Below are positions 15,101 through 29,319 of a stretch of DNA of 64,000 nucleotides, one piece after another. Source of the stretch: Loxodes magnus (Eukaryota; Ciliophora; Karyorelictea; Loxodida; Loxodidae); the NCBI GenBank assembly GCA_946699065.1, contig CAMPDV010000364.1, positions 186,001-250,000 on the forward strand, in the 5' to 3' direction. Under the pieces are notes generated by a model, which was given only the letters and a program-made list of their open reading frames with translations, was not told where the DNA came from and did not search any database. The stretch's first letter is position 1; each line of letters begins with the position of its first letter. The position numbers and the translations under genes were made by a program.

Positions 15101-18100
15101 CACAGATAATACAGAATTAGTGTGACCACTCATGGTCTTACAGGTACCTGTCTTGACGTCCCATAGTCTCACCGTATAATCTCTACTTCCCGATACGATG
15201 AACTCTAAATCACTGGATATAGCCACAGCATATACATGAATTAGTGTGACCACTCATGGTCTTACAGGTACCTGTCTTGACGTCCCATAGTCTCACCGTA
15301 TAATCTCTACTTCCCGATACGATGAACTCTGAATCACTGGATATAGCCACAGATAATACAGAATTAGTGTGACCACTCATGGTCTTACAGGTACCTGTCT
15401 TGACGTCCCATAGTCTCACCGTCTAATCATTACTTCCCGATACGATGAACTCTGAATCACTGGATATAGCCACAGATAATACATGACTAGTGTGACCACT
15501 CATGGTCTTACAGGTACCTGTCTTGACGTCCCATAGTCTCACCGTCTAATCATTACTTCCCGATACGATGAACTCTGAATCACTGGATATAGCCACAGCA
15601 TATACATGACTAGTGTGACCACTCATGGTCTTACAGGTACCTGTCTTGACGTCACATAGTCTCACCGTCTAATCATTACTTCCCGATACGATGAACTCTG
15701 AATCACTGGATATAGCCAAAGATAATACAGAATTAGTGTGACCACTCATGGTCTTACAGGTACCTGTCTTGACGTCACATAGTCTCACCGTCTAATCATT
15801 ACTTCCCGATACGATGAACTCTGAATCACTGGATATAGCCACAGATAATACAGAATTAGTGTGACCACTCATGGTCTTACAGGTACCTGTCTTGACGTCC
15901 CATAGTCTCACCGTATAATCTCTACTTCCCGATACGATGAACTCTAAATCACTGGATATAGCCACAGCATATACATGAATTAGTGTGACCACTCATGGTC
16001 TTACAGGTACCTGTCTTGACGTCCCATAGTCTCACCGTATAATCTCTACTTCCCGATACGATGAACTCTGAATCACTGGATATAGCCACAGATAATACAG
16101 AATTAGTGTGACCACTCATGGTCTTACAGGTACCTGTCTTGACGTCCCATAGTCTCACCGTCTAATCATTACTTCCCGATACGATGAACTCTGAATCACT
16201 GGATATAGCCACAGATAATACATGACTAGTGTGACCACTCATGGTCTTACAGGTAACTGTCTTGACGTCCCATAGTCTCACCGTCTAATCATGACTTTCC
16301 GATACGATGAACTCTGAATCACTGGATATAGCCACAGTATATACATGACTAGTGTGACCACTCATGGTCTTACAGGTAACTGTCTTGACGTCCCATAGTC
16401 TCACCGTCTAATCATTACTTCCCGATACGATGAACTCTGAATCACTGGATATAGCCACAGATAATACAGAATTAGTGTGACCACTCATGGTCTTACAGGT
16501 ACCTGTCTTGACGTCCCATAGTCTCACCGTATAATCTCTACTTCCCGATACGATGAACTCTAAATCACTGGATATAGCCACAGCATATACATGAATTAGT
16601 GTGACCACTCATGGTCTTACAGGTACCTGTCTTGACGTCCCATAGTCTCACCGTATAATCTCTACTTCCCGATACGATGAACTCTGAATCACTGGGATAT
16701 AGCCACAGATAATACAGAATTAGTGTGACCACTCATGGTCTTACAGGTACCTGTCTTGACGTCCCATAGTCTCACCGTCTAATCATTACTTCCCGATACG
16801 ATGAACTCTGAATCACTGGATATAGCCACAGATAATACATGACTAGTGTGACCACTCATGGTCTTACAGGTACCTGTCTTGACGTCCCATAGTCTCACCG
16901 TCTAATCATTACTTCCCGATACGATGAACTCTGAATCACTGGATATAGCCACAGCATATACATGACTAGTGTGACCACTCATGGTCTTACAGGTACCTGT
17001 CTTGACGTCACATAGTCTCACCGTCTAATCATTACTTCCCGATACGATGAACTCTGAATCACTGGATATAGCCAAAGATAATACAGAATTAGTGTGACCA
17101 CTCATGGTCTTACAGGTACCTGTCTTGACGTCACATAGTCTCACCGTCTAATCATTACTTCCCGATACGATGAACTCTGAATCACTGGATATAGCCACAG
17201 ATAATACAGAATTAGTGTGACCACTCATGGTCTTACAGGTACCTGTCTTGACGTCCCATAGTCTCACCGTCTTATCTCTACTTCCCGATACGATGAACTC
17301 TGAATCACTGGATATAGCCACAGCATATACAGAATTAGTGTGACCACTCATGGTCTTACAGGTACCTGTCTTGACGTCCCATAGTCCTCACCGTATAATC
17401 ATTACTTCCCGATACGATGAACTCTGAATCACTGGATATAGCCACAGCATATACATGACTAGTGTGACCACTCATGGTCTTACAGGTAACTGTCTTGACG
17501 TCCCATAGTCTCACCGTCTAATCATGACTTTCCGATACGATGAACTCTGAATCACTGGATATAGCCACAGTATATACATGACTAGTGTGACCACTCATGG
17601 TCTTACAGGTAACTGTCTTGACGTCCCATAGTCTCACCGTCTAATCATTACTTCCCGATACGATGAACTCTGAATCACTGGATATAGCCACAGATAATAC
17701 AGAATTAGTGTGACCACTCATGGTCTTACAGGTACCTGTCTTGACGTCCCATAGTCTCACCGTATAATCTCTACTTCCCGATACGATGAACTCTAAATCA
17801 CTGGATATAGCCACAGCATATACATGAATTAGTGTGACCACTCATGGTCTTACAGGTACCTGTCTTGACGTCCCATAGTCTCACCGTATAATCTCTACTT
17901 CCCGATACGATGAACTCTGAATCACTGGATATAGCCACAGATAATACAGAATTAGTGTGACCACTCATGGTCTTACAGGTACCTGTCTTGACGTCCCATA
18001 GTCTCACCGTCTAATCATTACTTCCCGATACGATGAACTCTGAATCACTGGATATAGCCACAGATAATACATGACTAGTGTGACCACTCATGGTCTTACA

Positions 18101-20100
18101 GGTACCTGTCTTGACGTCCCATAGTCTCACCGTCTAATCATTACTTCCCGATACGATGAACTCTGAATCACTGGATATAGCAACAGCAAATACATGACTA
18201 GTGTGACCACTCATGGTCTTACAGGTACATGTCTTGACGTCCCATAGTCTCACCGTATTATCTGCACTTCCCGATACGATGAACTCTGAATCACTGGATA
18301 TAGCCACAGCATATACATGACTAGTGTGACCACTCATGGTCTTACAGGTACCTGTCTTGACGTCCCATAGTCTCACCGTCTAATCATTACTTCCCGATAC
18401 GATGAACTCTGAATCACTGGATATAGCAACAGCAAATACATGACTAGTGTGACCACTCATGGTCTTACAGGTAACTGTCTTGACGTCACATAGTCTCACC
18501 GTATAATCTGCACTTCCCGATACGATGAACTCTGAATCACTGGATATAGCCACAGCATATACATAATTAGTGTGACCACTCATGGTCTTACAGGTACCTG
18601 TCTTGACGTCCCATAGTCTCACCGTCTAATCATTACTTCCCGATACGATGAACTCTGAATCACTGGATATAGCAACAGCAAATACATAATTAGTGTGACC
18701 ACTCATGGTCTTACAGGTACCTGTCTTGACGTCCCATAGTCTCACCGTCTAATCATTACTTCCCGATACGATGAACTCTGAATCACTGGATATAGCAACA
18801 GCAAATACATGACTAGTGTGACCACTCATGGTCTTACAGGTACATGTCTTGACGTCCCATAGTCTCACCGTCTAATCATGACTTTCCGATACGATGAACT
18901 CTGAATCACTGGATATAGCCACAGCATATACATGACTAGTGTGACCACTCATGGTCTTACAGGTACCTGTCTTGACGTCCCATAGTCTCACCGTCTAATC
19001 ATTACTTCCCGATACGATGAACTCTGAATCACTGGATATAGCCACAGCATATACATGACTAGTGTGACCACTCATGGTCTTACAGGTACCTGTCTTGACG
19101 TCCCATAGTCTCACCGTCTAATCATAACTTCCCGATACGATGAACTCTGAATCACTGGATATAGTAACAGCATATACATAATTAGTGTGACCACTCATGG
19201 TCTTACAGGTACCTGTCTTGACGTCCCATAGTCTCACCGTCTAATCATAACTTCCCGATACGATGAACTCTGAATCACTGGATATAGCAACAGCAAATAC
19301 ATAATTAGTGTGACCACTCATGGTCTTACAGGTACCTGTCTTGACGTCCCATAGTCTCACCGTATTATCATAACTTCCCGATACGATGAACTCTGAATCA
19401 CTGGATATAGCCACAGCATATACATGACTAGTGTGACCACTCATGGTCTTACAGGTACCTGTCTTGACGTCCCATAGTCTCACCGTCTAATCATTACTTC
19501 CCGATACGATGAACTCTGAATCACTGGATATAGCAACAGCAAATACATAATTAGTGTGACCACTCATGGTCTTACAGGTACCTGTCTTGACGTCCCATAG
19601 TCTCACCGTATTATCATAACTTCCCGATACGATGAACTCTGAATCACTGGATATAGCCACAGCATATACATGACTAGTGTGACCACTCATGGTCTTACAG
19701 GTACCTGTCTTGACGTCCCATAGTCTCACCGTCTAATCATTACTTCCCGATACGATGAACTCTGAATCACTGGATATAGCAACAGCAAATACATAATTAG
19801 TGTGACCACTCATGGTCTTACAGGTACCTGTCTTGACGTCCCATAGTCTCACCGTATTATCATAACTTCCCGATACGATGAACTCTGAATCACTGGATAT
19901 AGCCACAGCATATACATGACTAGTGTGACCACTCATGGTCTTACAGGTAACTGTCTTGACGTCCCATAGTCTCACGTCTAATCATGACTTTCCGATACGA
20001 TGAACTCTGAATCACTGGATATAGCCACAGCATATACATGACTAGTGTGACCACTCATGGTCTTACAGGTACCTGTCTTGACGTCCCATAGTCTCACCGT
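7580..20100 (-). repeat. 51-unit higher-order repeat (about 6.276 kb), two adjacent near-identical copies
   Basis: Landmarks near 8363, 8777, 9516, 10132, 11363, 11856, 12963 and 13455 recur 6,276 to 6,278 bp later at 14639, 15053, 15792, 16408, 17641, 18134, 19241 and 19733. The period equals 51 x 123 plus a few frameshift bases carried in each copy. Across the roughly 6.2 kb compared, the differences I noticed are a G insertion at 16694-16696, a C insertion at 17386-17387 and a C deletion near 19974. Such similarity implies a very recent duplication or an assembly effect. Borders are judged by eye to within about one unit. Confidence 0.85.
11555..14676 (-). pseudogene. TAG-only block, about 25 WD40 units
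   Basis: Constant frame (0 modulo 3) between the +1 lesion at 11545-11554 and the -1 lesion at 14677-14686. It is rich in the S20-H21-V22-F23 type with V25 written gtt (plus strand agcaacagcaaatac), and in G10C units (ggtacatgtc). Its counterpart in the next 51-unit copy is 17833-20100 and beyond, where a C missing near 19974 shifts the frame. Confidence 0.35.
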
Positions 20101-22429
20101 CTAATCATTACTTCCCGATACGATGAACTCTGAATCACTGGATATAGCAACAGCATATACATGACTAGTGTGACCACTCATGGTCTTACAGGTACCTGTC
20201 TTGACGTCCCATAGTCTCACCGTATAATCTCTACTTCCCGATACGATGAACTCTGAATCACTGGATATAGCCACAGTATATACATGACTAGTGTGACCAC
20301 TCATGGTCTTACAGGTACCTGTCTTGACGTCCCATAGTCTCACCGTCTAATCATTACTTCCCGATACGATGAACTCTGAATCACTGGATATAGCCACAGC
20401 ATATACATGACTAGTGTGACCACTCATGGTCTTACAGGTAACTGTCTTGACGTCCCATAGTCTCACCGTCTAATCTCTACTTCCCGATACGATGAACTCT
20501 GAATCACTGGATATAGCCACAGTATATACATGACTAGTGTGACCACTCATGGTCTTACAGGTACCTGTCTTGACGTCCCATAGTCTCACCGTCTAATCAT
20601 AACTTCCCGATACGATGAACTCTGAATCACTGGATATAGCCACAGATAATACAGAATTAGTGTGACCACTCATGGTCTTACAGGTACCTGTCTTGACGTC
20701 CAATAGTCTCACCGTATAATCTGCACTTCCCTATACGATGAACTCTGAATCACTGGATATAGCCACAGATAATACATGACTAGTGTGACCACTCATGGTC
20801 TTACAGGTACATGTCTTGACGTCCCATAGTCTCACCGTCTAATCATGACTTTCCGATACGATGAACTCTGAATCACTGGATATAGCCACAGCATATACAT
20901 GACTAGTGTGACCACTCATCGTCTTACAGGTACCTGTCTTGACGTCCCATAGTCTCACCGTATAATCTGCACTTCCCTATACGATGAACTCTGAATCACT
21001 GGATATAGCCACAGCATATACATGACTAGTGTGACCACTCATGGTCTTACAGGTACCTGTCTTGACGTCCCATAGTCTCACCGTCTAATCATAACTTCCC
21101 GATACGATGAACTCTGAATCACTGGATATAGCCACAGATAATACAGAATTAGTGTGACCACTCATGGTCTTACAGGTACCTGTCTTGACGTCCAATAGTC
21201 TCACCGTCTAATCATGACTTTCCGATACGATGAACTCTGAATCACTGGATATAGCCACAGATAATACATGACTAGTGTGACCACTCATGGTCTTACAGGT
21301 ACATGTCTTGACGTCCCATAGTCTCACCGTCTAATCATTACTTCCCGATACGATGAACTCTGAATCACTGGATATAGCCACAGATAATACAGAATTAGTG
21401 TGACCACTCATGGTCTTACAGGTACCTGTCTTGACGTCCCATAGTCTCACCGTCTAATCATAACTTCCCGATACGATGAACTCTGAATCACTGGATATAG
21501 CCACAGATAATACAGAATTAGTGTGACCACTCATGGTCTTACAGGTACCTGTCTTGACGTCCAATAGTCTCACCGTCTAATCATGACTTTCCGATACGAT
21601 GAACTCTGAATCACTGGATATAGCCACAGATAATACATGACTAGTGTGACCACTCATGGTCTTACAGGTACATGTCTTGACGTCCCATAGTCTCACCGTC
21701 TAATCATTACTTCCCGATACGATGAACTCTGAATCACTGGATATAGCAACAGCATATACATAATTAGTGTGACCACTCATGGTCTTACAGGTACCTGTCT
21801 TGACGTCCCATAGTCTCACCGTCTAATCATAACTTCCCGATACGATGAACTCTGAATCACTGGATATAGCCACAGCATATACATGACTAGTGTGACCACT
21901 CATGGTCTTACAGGTACCTGTCTTGACGTCCCATAGTCTCACCGTCTAATCATAACTTCCCGATACGATGAACTCTGAATCACTGGATATAGCCATTGCA
22001 AATACATGACTAGTGTGACCACTCATGGTCTTACAGGTACCTGTCTTGACGTCCCATAGTCTCACCGTCTAATCATAACTTCCCGATACGATGAACTCTG
22101 AATCACTGGATATAGCCACATATAATACAGAATTAGTGTGACCACTCATGGTCTTACAGGTAACTGTCTTGACGCACCATAGTCTCACCGTCTAATCATA
22201 ACTTCCCGATACGATGAACTCTGAATCACTGGATATAGCCACAGCAAATACATGACTAGTGTGACCACTCATGGTCTTACAGGTACCTGTCTTGACGTCC
22301 CATAGTCTCACCGTCTAATCATAACTTCCCGATACGATGAACTCTGAATCACTGGATATAGCCACAGCAAATACATGACTAGTGTGACCACTCATGGTCT
22401 TACAGGTACCTGTCTTCACGCACCATAGT
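19976..22429 (-). pseudogene. Mixed TAG-rich block, about 20 units, TAG at x41 and at residue 36
   Basis: Lies between the 51-unit and 36-unit regions. Constant frame (1 modulo 3) from the missing C near 19974 to the -1 lesion at 22430. Almost every unit has TAG at x41. Two units (20731-20733 and 20977-20979) have it at Ser36 instead, with TAT at x41. Further odd alleles include D6 lost in a unit near 22170 (gcacc for gtccc), V25M near 21996 and G10C units. These suggest weaker homogenisation than in the flanking regions. Confidence 0.35.
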
Positions 22430-22906
22430 CTACGATATAATCATAACTTCCCGATACGATGAACTCTGAATCACTGGATATAGCCACAGCATATACATAA
22501 TTAGTGTGACCACTCATGGTCTTACAGGTACCTGTCTTGACGTCCCATAGTCTCACCGTCTAATCATAACTTCCCGATACGATGAACTCTGAATCACTGG
22601 ATATAGCCACAGCATATACATGACTAGTGTGACCACTCATCGTCTTACAGGTACCTGTCTTGACGTCCCATAGTCTCACCGTATAATCTGCACTTCCCTA
22701 TACGATGAACTCTGAATCACTGGATATAGCCACAGCATATACATGACTAGTGTGACCACTCATGGTCTTACAGGTACCTGTCTTGACGTCCCATAGTCTC
22801 ACCGTCTAATCATAACTTCCCGATACGATGAACTCTGAATCACTGGATATAGCCACAGATAATACATGACTAGTGTGACCACTCATGGTCTTACAGGTAC
22901 CTGTCT

Positions 22907-23416
22907 TCACGTACCATAGTCTACGATATAATCATTACTTCCCGATACGATGAACTCTGAATCACTGGATATAGCCACAGCATATACATAACTAGTGTGA
23001 CCACTCATGGTCTTACAGGTACCTGTCTTGACGTCACATAGTCTCACCGTATTATCATAACTTCCCGATACGATGAACTCTGAATCACTGGATATAGCCA
23101 CAGCATATACATGACTAGTGTGACCACTCATGGTCTTACAGGTACCTGTCTTGACGTCCCATAGTCTCACCGTATAATCTGCACTTCCCGATACGATGAA
23201 CTCTGAATCACTGGATATAGCCACAGCATATACATAATTAGTGTGACCACTCATGGTCTTACAGGTACCTGTCTTGACGTCCCATAGTCTCACCGTCTTA
23301 TCTCTACTTCCCGATACGATGAACTCTGAATCACTGGATATAGCCACAGCATATACATGACTAGTGTGACCACTCATGGTCTTACAGGTACCTGTCTTGA
23401 CGTCACATAGTCTCAC
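22907..23416 (-). CDS. Four-unit WD40 open stretch, ends in a -1 lesion
   Basis: 169 codons under the standard code: four complete units (R39-K41, A39-Y41, Y39-N41 and N39-Y41 types) followed by a few out-of-frame residues caused by the recurrent one-base loss at 22921-22930. The unit just beyond carries D6Y (tac) and a changed V7 codon. Opens at a GTG inside a unit, so it is a fragment rather than a gene with its own start. Confidence 0.3.
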   Translation of the reverse strand: MRLCDVKTGTCKTMSGHTSHVYAVAISSDSEFIVSGSRDKTVRLWDVKTGTCKTMSGHTNYVYAVAISSDSEFIVSGSADYTVRLWDVKTGTCKTMSGHTSHVYAVAISSDSEFIVSGSYDNTVRLCDVKTGTCKTMSGHTSYVYAVAISSDSEFIVSGSNDYIVDYGT

Positions 23417-23542
23417 CGTCTAATCATAACTTCCCGATACGATGAACTCTGAATCACTGGATATAGCCACATATAATACAGAATTAGTGTGACCACTCAT
23501 GGTCTTACAGGTACCTGTCTTGACGTCACATAGTCTCACCGT

Positions 23543-24277
23543 CTAATCATTACTTCCCGATACGATGAACTCTGAATCACTGGATATAGCCACATATAAT
23601 ACAGAATTAGTGTGACCACTCATGGTCTTACAGGTACCTGTCTTGACGTCCCATAGTCTCACCGTCTTATCTCTACTTCCCGATACGATGAACTCTGAAT
23701 CACTGGATATAGCCACAGCATATACATAATTAGTGTGACCACTCATGGTCTTACAGGTACCTGTCTTGACGTCACATAGTCTCACCGTATTATCTGCACT
23801 TCCCGATACGATGAACTCTGAATCACTGGATATAGCCACAGATAATACAGAATTAGTGTGACCACTCATGGTCTTACAGGTACCTGTCTTGACGTCCCAT
23901 AGTCTCACCGTATAATCATAACTTCCCGATACGATGAACTCTGAATCACTGGATATAGCCACAGCATATACATGACTAGTGTGACCACTCATGATCTTAC
24001 AGGTACCTGTCTTGACGTCACATAGTCTCACCGTATTATCTGCACTTCCCGATACGATGAACTCTGAATCACTGGATATAGCCACAGCATATACATAATT
24101 AGTGTGACCACTCATGATCTTACAGGTACCTGTCTTGACGTCCCATAGTCTCACCGTCTTATCTCTACTTCCCGATACGATGAACTCTGAATCACTGGAT
24201 ATAGCCACAGCATATACATAATTAGTGTGACCACTCATGGTCTTACAGGTACCTGTCTTGACGTCCCATAGTCTCAC
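23543..24277 (-). CDS. Six-unit WD40 open stretch, copy 1
   Basis: 244 codons, the longest standard-code opening in the window, found five times (also 27847, 32274, 43219, 51583). Order from the amino side: an LYV-type unit with R39-K41, an NYV unit with A39-N41, an LSV unit with Y39-Y41, an SHV unit with A39-N41, an NYV unit with R39-K41 and an LYV unit reaching TAG. Two units carry T14I (catgatctt) and several carry W5C (gtcacatag). Six blades would be near the minimum for a propeller, but there is no start codon other than GTG at V2 or ATG at M15. Confidence 0.3.
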   Translation of the reverse strand: MRLWDVKTGTCKTMSGHTNYVYAVAISSDSEFIVSGSRDKTVRLWDVKTGTCKIMSGHTNYVYAVAISSDSEFIVSGSADNTVRLCDVKTGTCKIMSGHTSHVYAVAISSDSEFIVSGSYDYTVRLWDVKTGTCKTMSGHTNSVLSVAISSDSEFIVSGSADNTVRLCDVKTGTCKTMSGHTNYVYAVAISSDSEFIVSGSRDKTVRLWDVKTGTCKTMSGHTNSVLYVAISSDSEFIVSGSND

Positions 24278-25140
24278 CGTCTAATCATTACTTCCCGATA
24301 CGATGAACTCTGAATCACTGGATATAGCCAAAGATAATACAGAATTAGTGTGACCACTCATGGTCTTACAGGTACCTGTCTTGACGTCACATAGTCTCAC
24401 CGTCTAATCATTACTTCCCGATACGATGAACTCTGAATCACTGGATATAGCCACATATAATACAGAATTAGTGTGACCACTCATGGTCTTACAGGTACCT
24501 GTCTTGACGTCCCATAGTCTCACCGTATAATCATAACTTCCCGATACGATGAACTCTGAATCACTGGATATAGCCACAGCATATACATGACTAGTGTGAC
24601 CACTCATGATCTTACAGGTACCTGTCTTGACGTCACATAGTCTCACCGTATTATCTGCACTTCCCGATACGATGAACTCTGAATCACTGGATATAGCCAC
24701 AGCATATACATAATTAGTGTGACCACTCATGATCTTACAGGTACCTGTCTTGACGTCCCATAGTCTCACCGTCTTATCTCTACTTCCCGATACGATGAAC
24801 TCTGAATCACTGGATATAGCCACAGCATATACATGACTAGTGTGACCACTCATGGTCTTACAGGTACCTGTCTTGACGTCACATAGTCTCACCGTCTAAT
24901 CATTACTTCCCGATACGATGAACTCTGAATCACTGGATATAGCCAAAGATAATACAGAATTAGTGTGACCACTCATGGTCTTACAGGTACCTGTCTTGAC
25001 GTCACATAGTCTCACCGTCTAATCATTACTTCCCGATACGATGAACTCTGAATCACTGGATATAGCCACAGATAATACAGAATTAGTGTGACCACTCATG
25101 GTCTTACAGGTACCTGTCTTGACGTCCCATAGTCTCACCG

Positions 25141-25740
<600 letters not shown>

Positions 25741-27846
25741 CCATAGTCTCACCGTCTAATCATTACTTCCCGATACGATGAACTCTGAATCACTGGATAT
25801 AGCAACAGCAAATACATGACTAGTGTGACCACTCATGGTCTTACAGGTAACTGTCTTGACGTCACATAGTCTCACCGTATAATCTGCACTTCCCGATACG
25901 ATGAACTCTGAATCACTGGATATAGCCACAGCATATACATAATTAGTGTGACCACTCATGGTCTTACAGGTACCTGTCTTGACGTCCCATAGTCTCACCG
26001 TCTAATCATTACTTCCCGATACGATGAACTCTGAATCACTGGATATAGCCACAGATAATACAGAATTAGTGTGACCACTCATGGTCTTACAGGTACCTGT
26101 CTTGACGTCCCATAGTCTCACCGTATTATCATAACTTCCCGATACGATGAACTCTGAATCACTGGATATAGCCACAGCATATACATAATTAGTGTGACCA
26201 CTCATGGTCTTACAGGTAACTGTCTTGACGTCCCATAGTCTCACCGTCTAATCATGACTTTCCGATACGATGAACTCTGAATCACTGGATATAGCCACAG
26301 CATATACATGACTAGTGTGACCACTCATGGTCTTACAGGTACCTGTCTTGACGTCCCATAGTCTCACCGTCTAATCATTACTTCCCGATACGATGAACTC
26401 TGAATCACTGGATATAGCCACAGCATATACATGACTAGTGTGACCACTCATGGTCTTACAGGTACCTGTCTTGACGTCCCATAGTCTCACCGTCTAATCA
26501 TTACTTCCCGATACGATGAACTCTGAATCACTGGATATAGCAACAGCAAATACATGACTAGTGTGACCACTCATGGTCTTACAGGTACCTGTCTTGACGT
26601 CCCATAGTCTCACCGTATTATCTGCACTTCCCGATACGATGAACTCTGAATCACTGGATATAGCCACAGCATATACATGACTAGTGTGACCACTCATGGT
26701 CTTACAGGTACCTGTCTTGACGTCCCATAGTCTCACCGTCTAATCATTACTTCCCGATACGATGAACTCTGAATCACTGGATATAGCAACAGCAAATACA
26801 TAATTAGTGTGACCACTCATGGTCTTACAGGTACCTGTCTTGACGTCCCATAGTCTCACCGTATTATCATAACTTCCCGATACGATGAACTCTGAATCAC
26901 TGGATATAGCCACAGATAATACATGACTAGTGTGACCACTCATGGTCTTACAGGTACCTGTCTTGACGTCCCATAGTCTCACCGTCTAATCATTACTTCC
27001 CGATACGATGAACTCTGAATCACTGGATATAGCCACAGCATATACATGACTAGTGTGACCACTCATGGTCTTACAGGTACCTGTCTTGACGTCACATAGT
27101 CTCACCGTCTAATCATTACTTCCCGATACGATGAACTCTGAATCACTGGATATAGCCAAAGATAATACAGAATTAGTGTGACCACTCATGGTCTTACAGG
27201 TACCTGTCTTGACGTCACATAGTCTCACCGTCTAATCATTACTTCCCGATACGATGAACTCTGAATCACTGGATATAGCCACAGATAATACAGAATTAGT
27301 GTGACCACTCATGGTCTTACAGGTACCTGTCTTGACGTCCCATAGTCTCACCGTCTTATCTCTACTTCCCGATACGATGAACTCTGAATCACTGGATATA
27401 GCCACAGCATATACATAATTAGTGTGACCACTCATGGTCTTACAGGTACCTGTCTTGACGTCCCATAGTCTCACCGTATTATCATAACTTCCCGATACGA
27501 TGAACTCTGAATCACTGGATATAGCCACAGCATATACATAATTAGTGTGACCACTCATGGTCTTACAGGTAACTGTCTTGACGTCCCATAGTCTCACCGT
27601 CTAATCATGACTTTCCGATACGATGAACTCTGAATCACTGGATATAGCCACAGCATATACATGACTAGTGTGACCACTCATGGTCTTACAGGTACCTGTC
27701 TTGACGTCCCATAGTCTCACCGTCTAATCATTACTTCCCGATACGATGAACTCTGAATCACTGGATATAGCCACATATAATACAGAATTAGTGTGACCAC
27801 TCATGGTCTTACAGGTACCTGTCTTGACGTCACATAGTCTCACCGT

Positions 27847-28581
27847 CTAATCATTACTTCCCGATACGATGAACTCTGAATCACTGGATATAGCCACATA
27901 TAATACAGAATTAGTGTGACCACTCATGGTCTTACAGGTACCTGTCTTGACGTCCCATAGTCTCACCGTCTTATCTCTACTTCCCGATACGATGAACTCT
28001 GAATCACTGGATATAGCCACAGCATATACATAATTAGTGTGACCACTCATGGTCTTACAGGTACCTGTCTTGACGTCACATAGTCTCACCGTATTATCTG
28101 CACTTCCCGATACGATGAACTCTGAATCACTGGATATAGCCACAGATAATACAGAATTAGTGTGACCACTCATGGTCTTACAGGTACCTGTCTTGACGTC
28201 CCATAGTCTCACCGTATAATCATAACTTCCCGATACGATGAACTCTGAATCACTGGATATAGCCACAGCATATACATGACTAGTGTGACCACTCATGATC
28301 TTACAGGTACCTGTCTTGACGTCACATAGTCTCACCGTATTATCTGCACTTCCCGATACGATGAACTCTGAATCACTGGATATAGCCACAGCATATACAT
28401 AATTAGTGTGACCACTCATGATCTTACAGGTACCTGTCTTGACGTCCCATAGTCTCACCGTCTTATCTCTACTTCCCGATACGATGAACTCTGAATCACT
28501 GGATATAGCCACAGCATATACATAATTAGTGTGACCACTCATGGTCTTACAGGTACCTGTCTTGACGTCCCATAGTCTCAC
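27847..28581 (-). CDS. Six-unit WD40 open stretch, copy 2
   Basis: Protein sequence identical to copy 1 at 23543-24277. It is bounded by TAG at x41 on both sides and opens the first regular 36-unit repeat. The adjoining carboxy-side and amino-side units all carry TAG, so the openness of this six-unit run is a property of the cassette rather than of the region. Confidence 0.3.
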   Translation of the reverse strand: MRLWDVKTGTCKTMSGHTNYVYAVAISSDSEFIVSGSRDKTVRLWDVKTGTCKIMSGHTNYVYAVAISSDSEFIVSGSADNTVRLCDVKTGTCKIMSGHTSHVYAVAISSDSEFIVSGSYDYTVRLWDVKTGTCKTMSGHTNSVLSVAISSDSEFIVSGSADNTVRLCDVKTGTCKTMSGHTNYVYAVAISSDSEFIVSGSRDKTVRLWDVKTGTCKTMSGHTNSVLYVAISSDSEFIVSGSND

Positions 28582-28707
28582 CGTCTAATCATTACTTCCC
28601 GATACGATGAACTCTGAATCACTGGATATAGCCAAAGATAATACAGAATTAGTGTGACCACTCATGGTCTTACAGGTACCTGTCTTGACGTCACATAGTC
28701 TCACCGT

Positions 28708-29319
28708 CTAATCATTACTTCCCGATACGATGAACTCTGAATCACTGGATATAGCCACATATAATACAGAATTAGTGTGACCACTCATGGTCTTACAGGT
28801 ACCTGTCTTGACGTCCCATAGTCTCACCGTATAATCATAACTTCCCGATACGATGAACTCTGAATCACTGGATATAGCCACAGCATATACATGACTAGTG
28901 TGACCACTCATGATCTTACAGGTACCTGTCTTGACGTCACATAGTCTCACCGTATTATCTGCACTTCCCGATACGATGAACTCTGAATCACTGGATATAG
29001 CCACAGCATATACATAATTAGTGTGACCACTCATGATCTTACAGGTACCTGTCTTGACGTCCCATAGTCTCACCGTCTTATCTCTACTTCCCGATACGAT
29101 GAACTCTGAATCACTGGATATAGCCACAGCATATACATGACTAGTGTGACCACTCATGGTCTTACAGGTACCTGTCTTGACGTCCCATAGTCTCACCGTC
29201 TTATCTCTACTTCCCGATACGATGAACTCTGAATCACTGGATATAGCCACAGCATATACATAATTAGTGTGACCACTCATGGTCTTACAGGTACCTGTCT
29301 TGACGTCCCATAGTCTCAC
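28708..29319 (-). CDS. Five-unit WD40 open stretch
   Basis: 203 codons. The first two units are R39-K41 types, then come R39-K41 with T14I, A39-N41 with W5C and T14I, and Y39-Y41. In the next two 36-unit copies the third unit of this cassette is replaced by a V10, W5C, S20-H21-F23 unit (33135-33746 and 37562-38173). This shows single-unit replacement within an otherwise conserved cassette. Confidence 0.3.
   Translation of the reverse strand: MRLWDVKTGTCKTMSGHTNYVYAVAISSDSEFIVSGSRDKTVRLWDVKTGTCKTMSGHTSHVYAVAISSDSEFIVSGSRDKTVRLWDVKTGTCKIMSGHTNYVYAVAISSDSEFIVSGSADNTVRLCDVKTGTCKIMSGHTSHVYAVAISSDSEFIVSGSYDYTVRLWDVKTGTCKTMSGHTNSVLYVAISSDSEFIVSGSND

Larger units (their letters stand above)
2685..17832 (-). 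other. Ten copies of the same +1 lesion (catgaattag) linked to S31L
   Basis: In ten units the strand a segment reads catgaattag instead of cagaattag or cataattag, one base longer. Sites: 2685, 3915, 8959, 9698, 10314, 11545, 15235, 15974, 16590 and 17823. Every one also has ctctaaatc for ctctgaatc (S31L) and R39-Y41. Reading the minus strand, the frame changes after N20 and meets TGA about ten codons later. The allele is confined to the first 18 kb, the 51-unit region. Confidence 0.85.
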
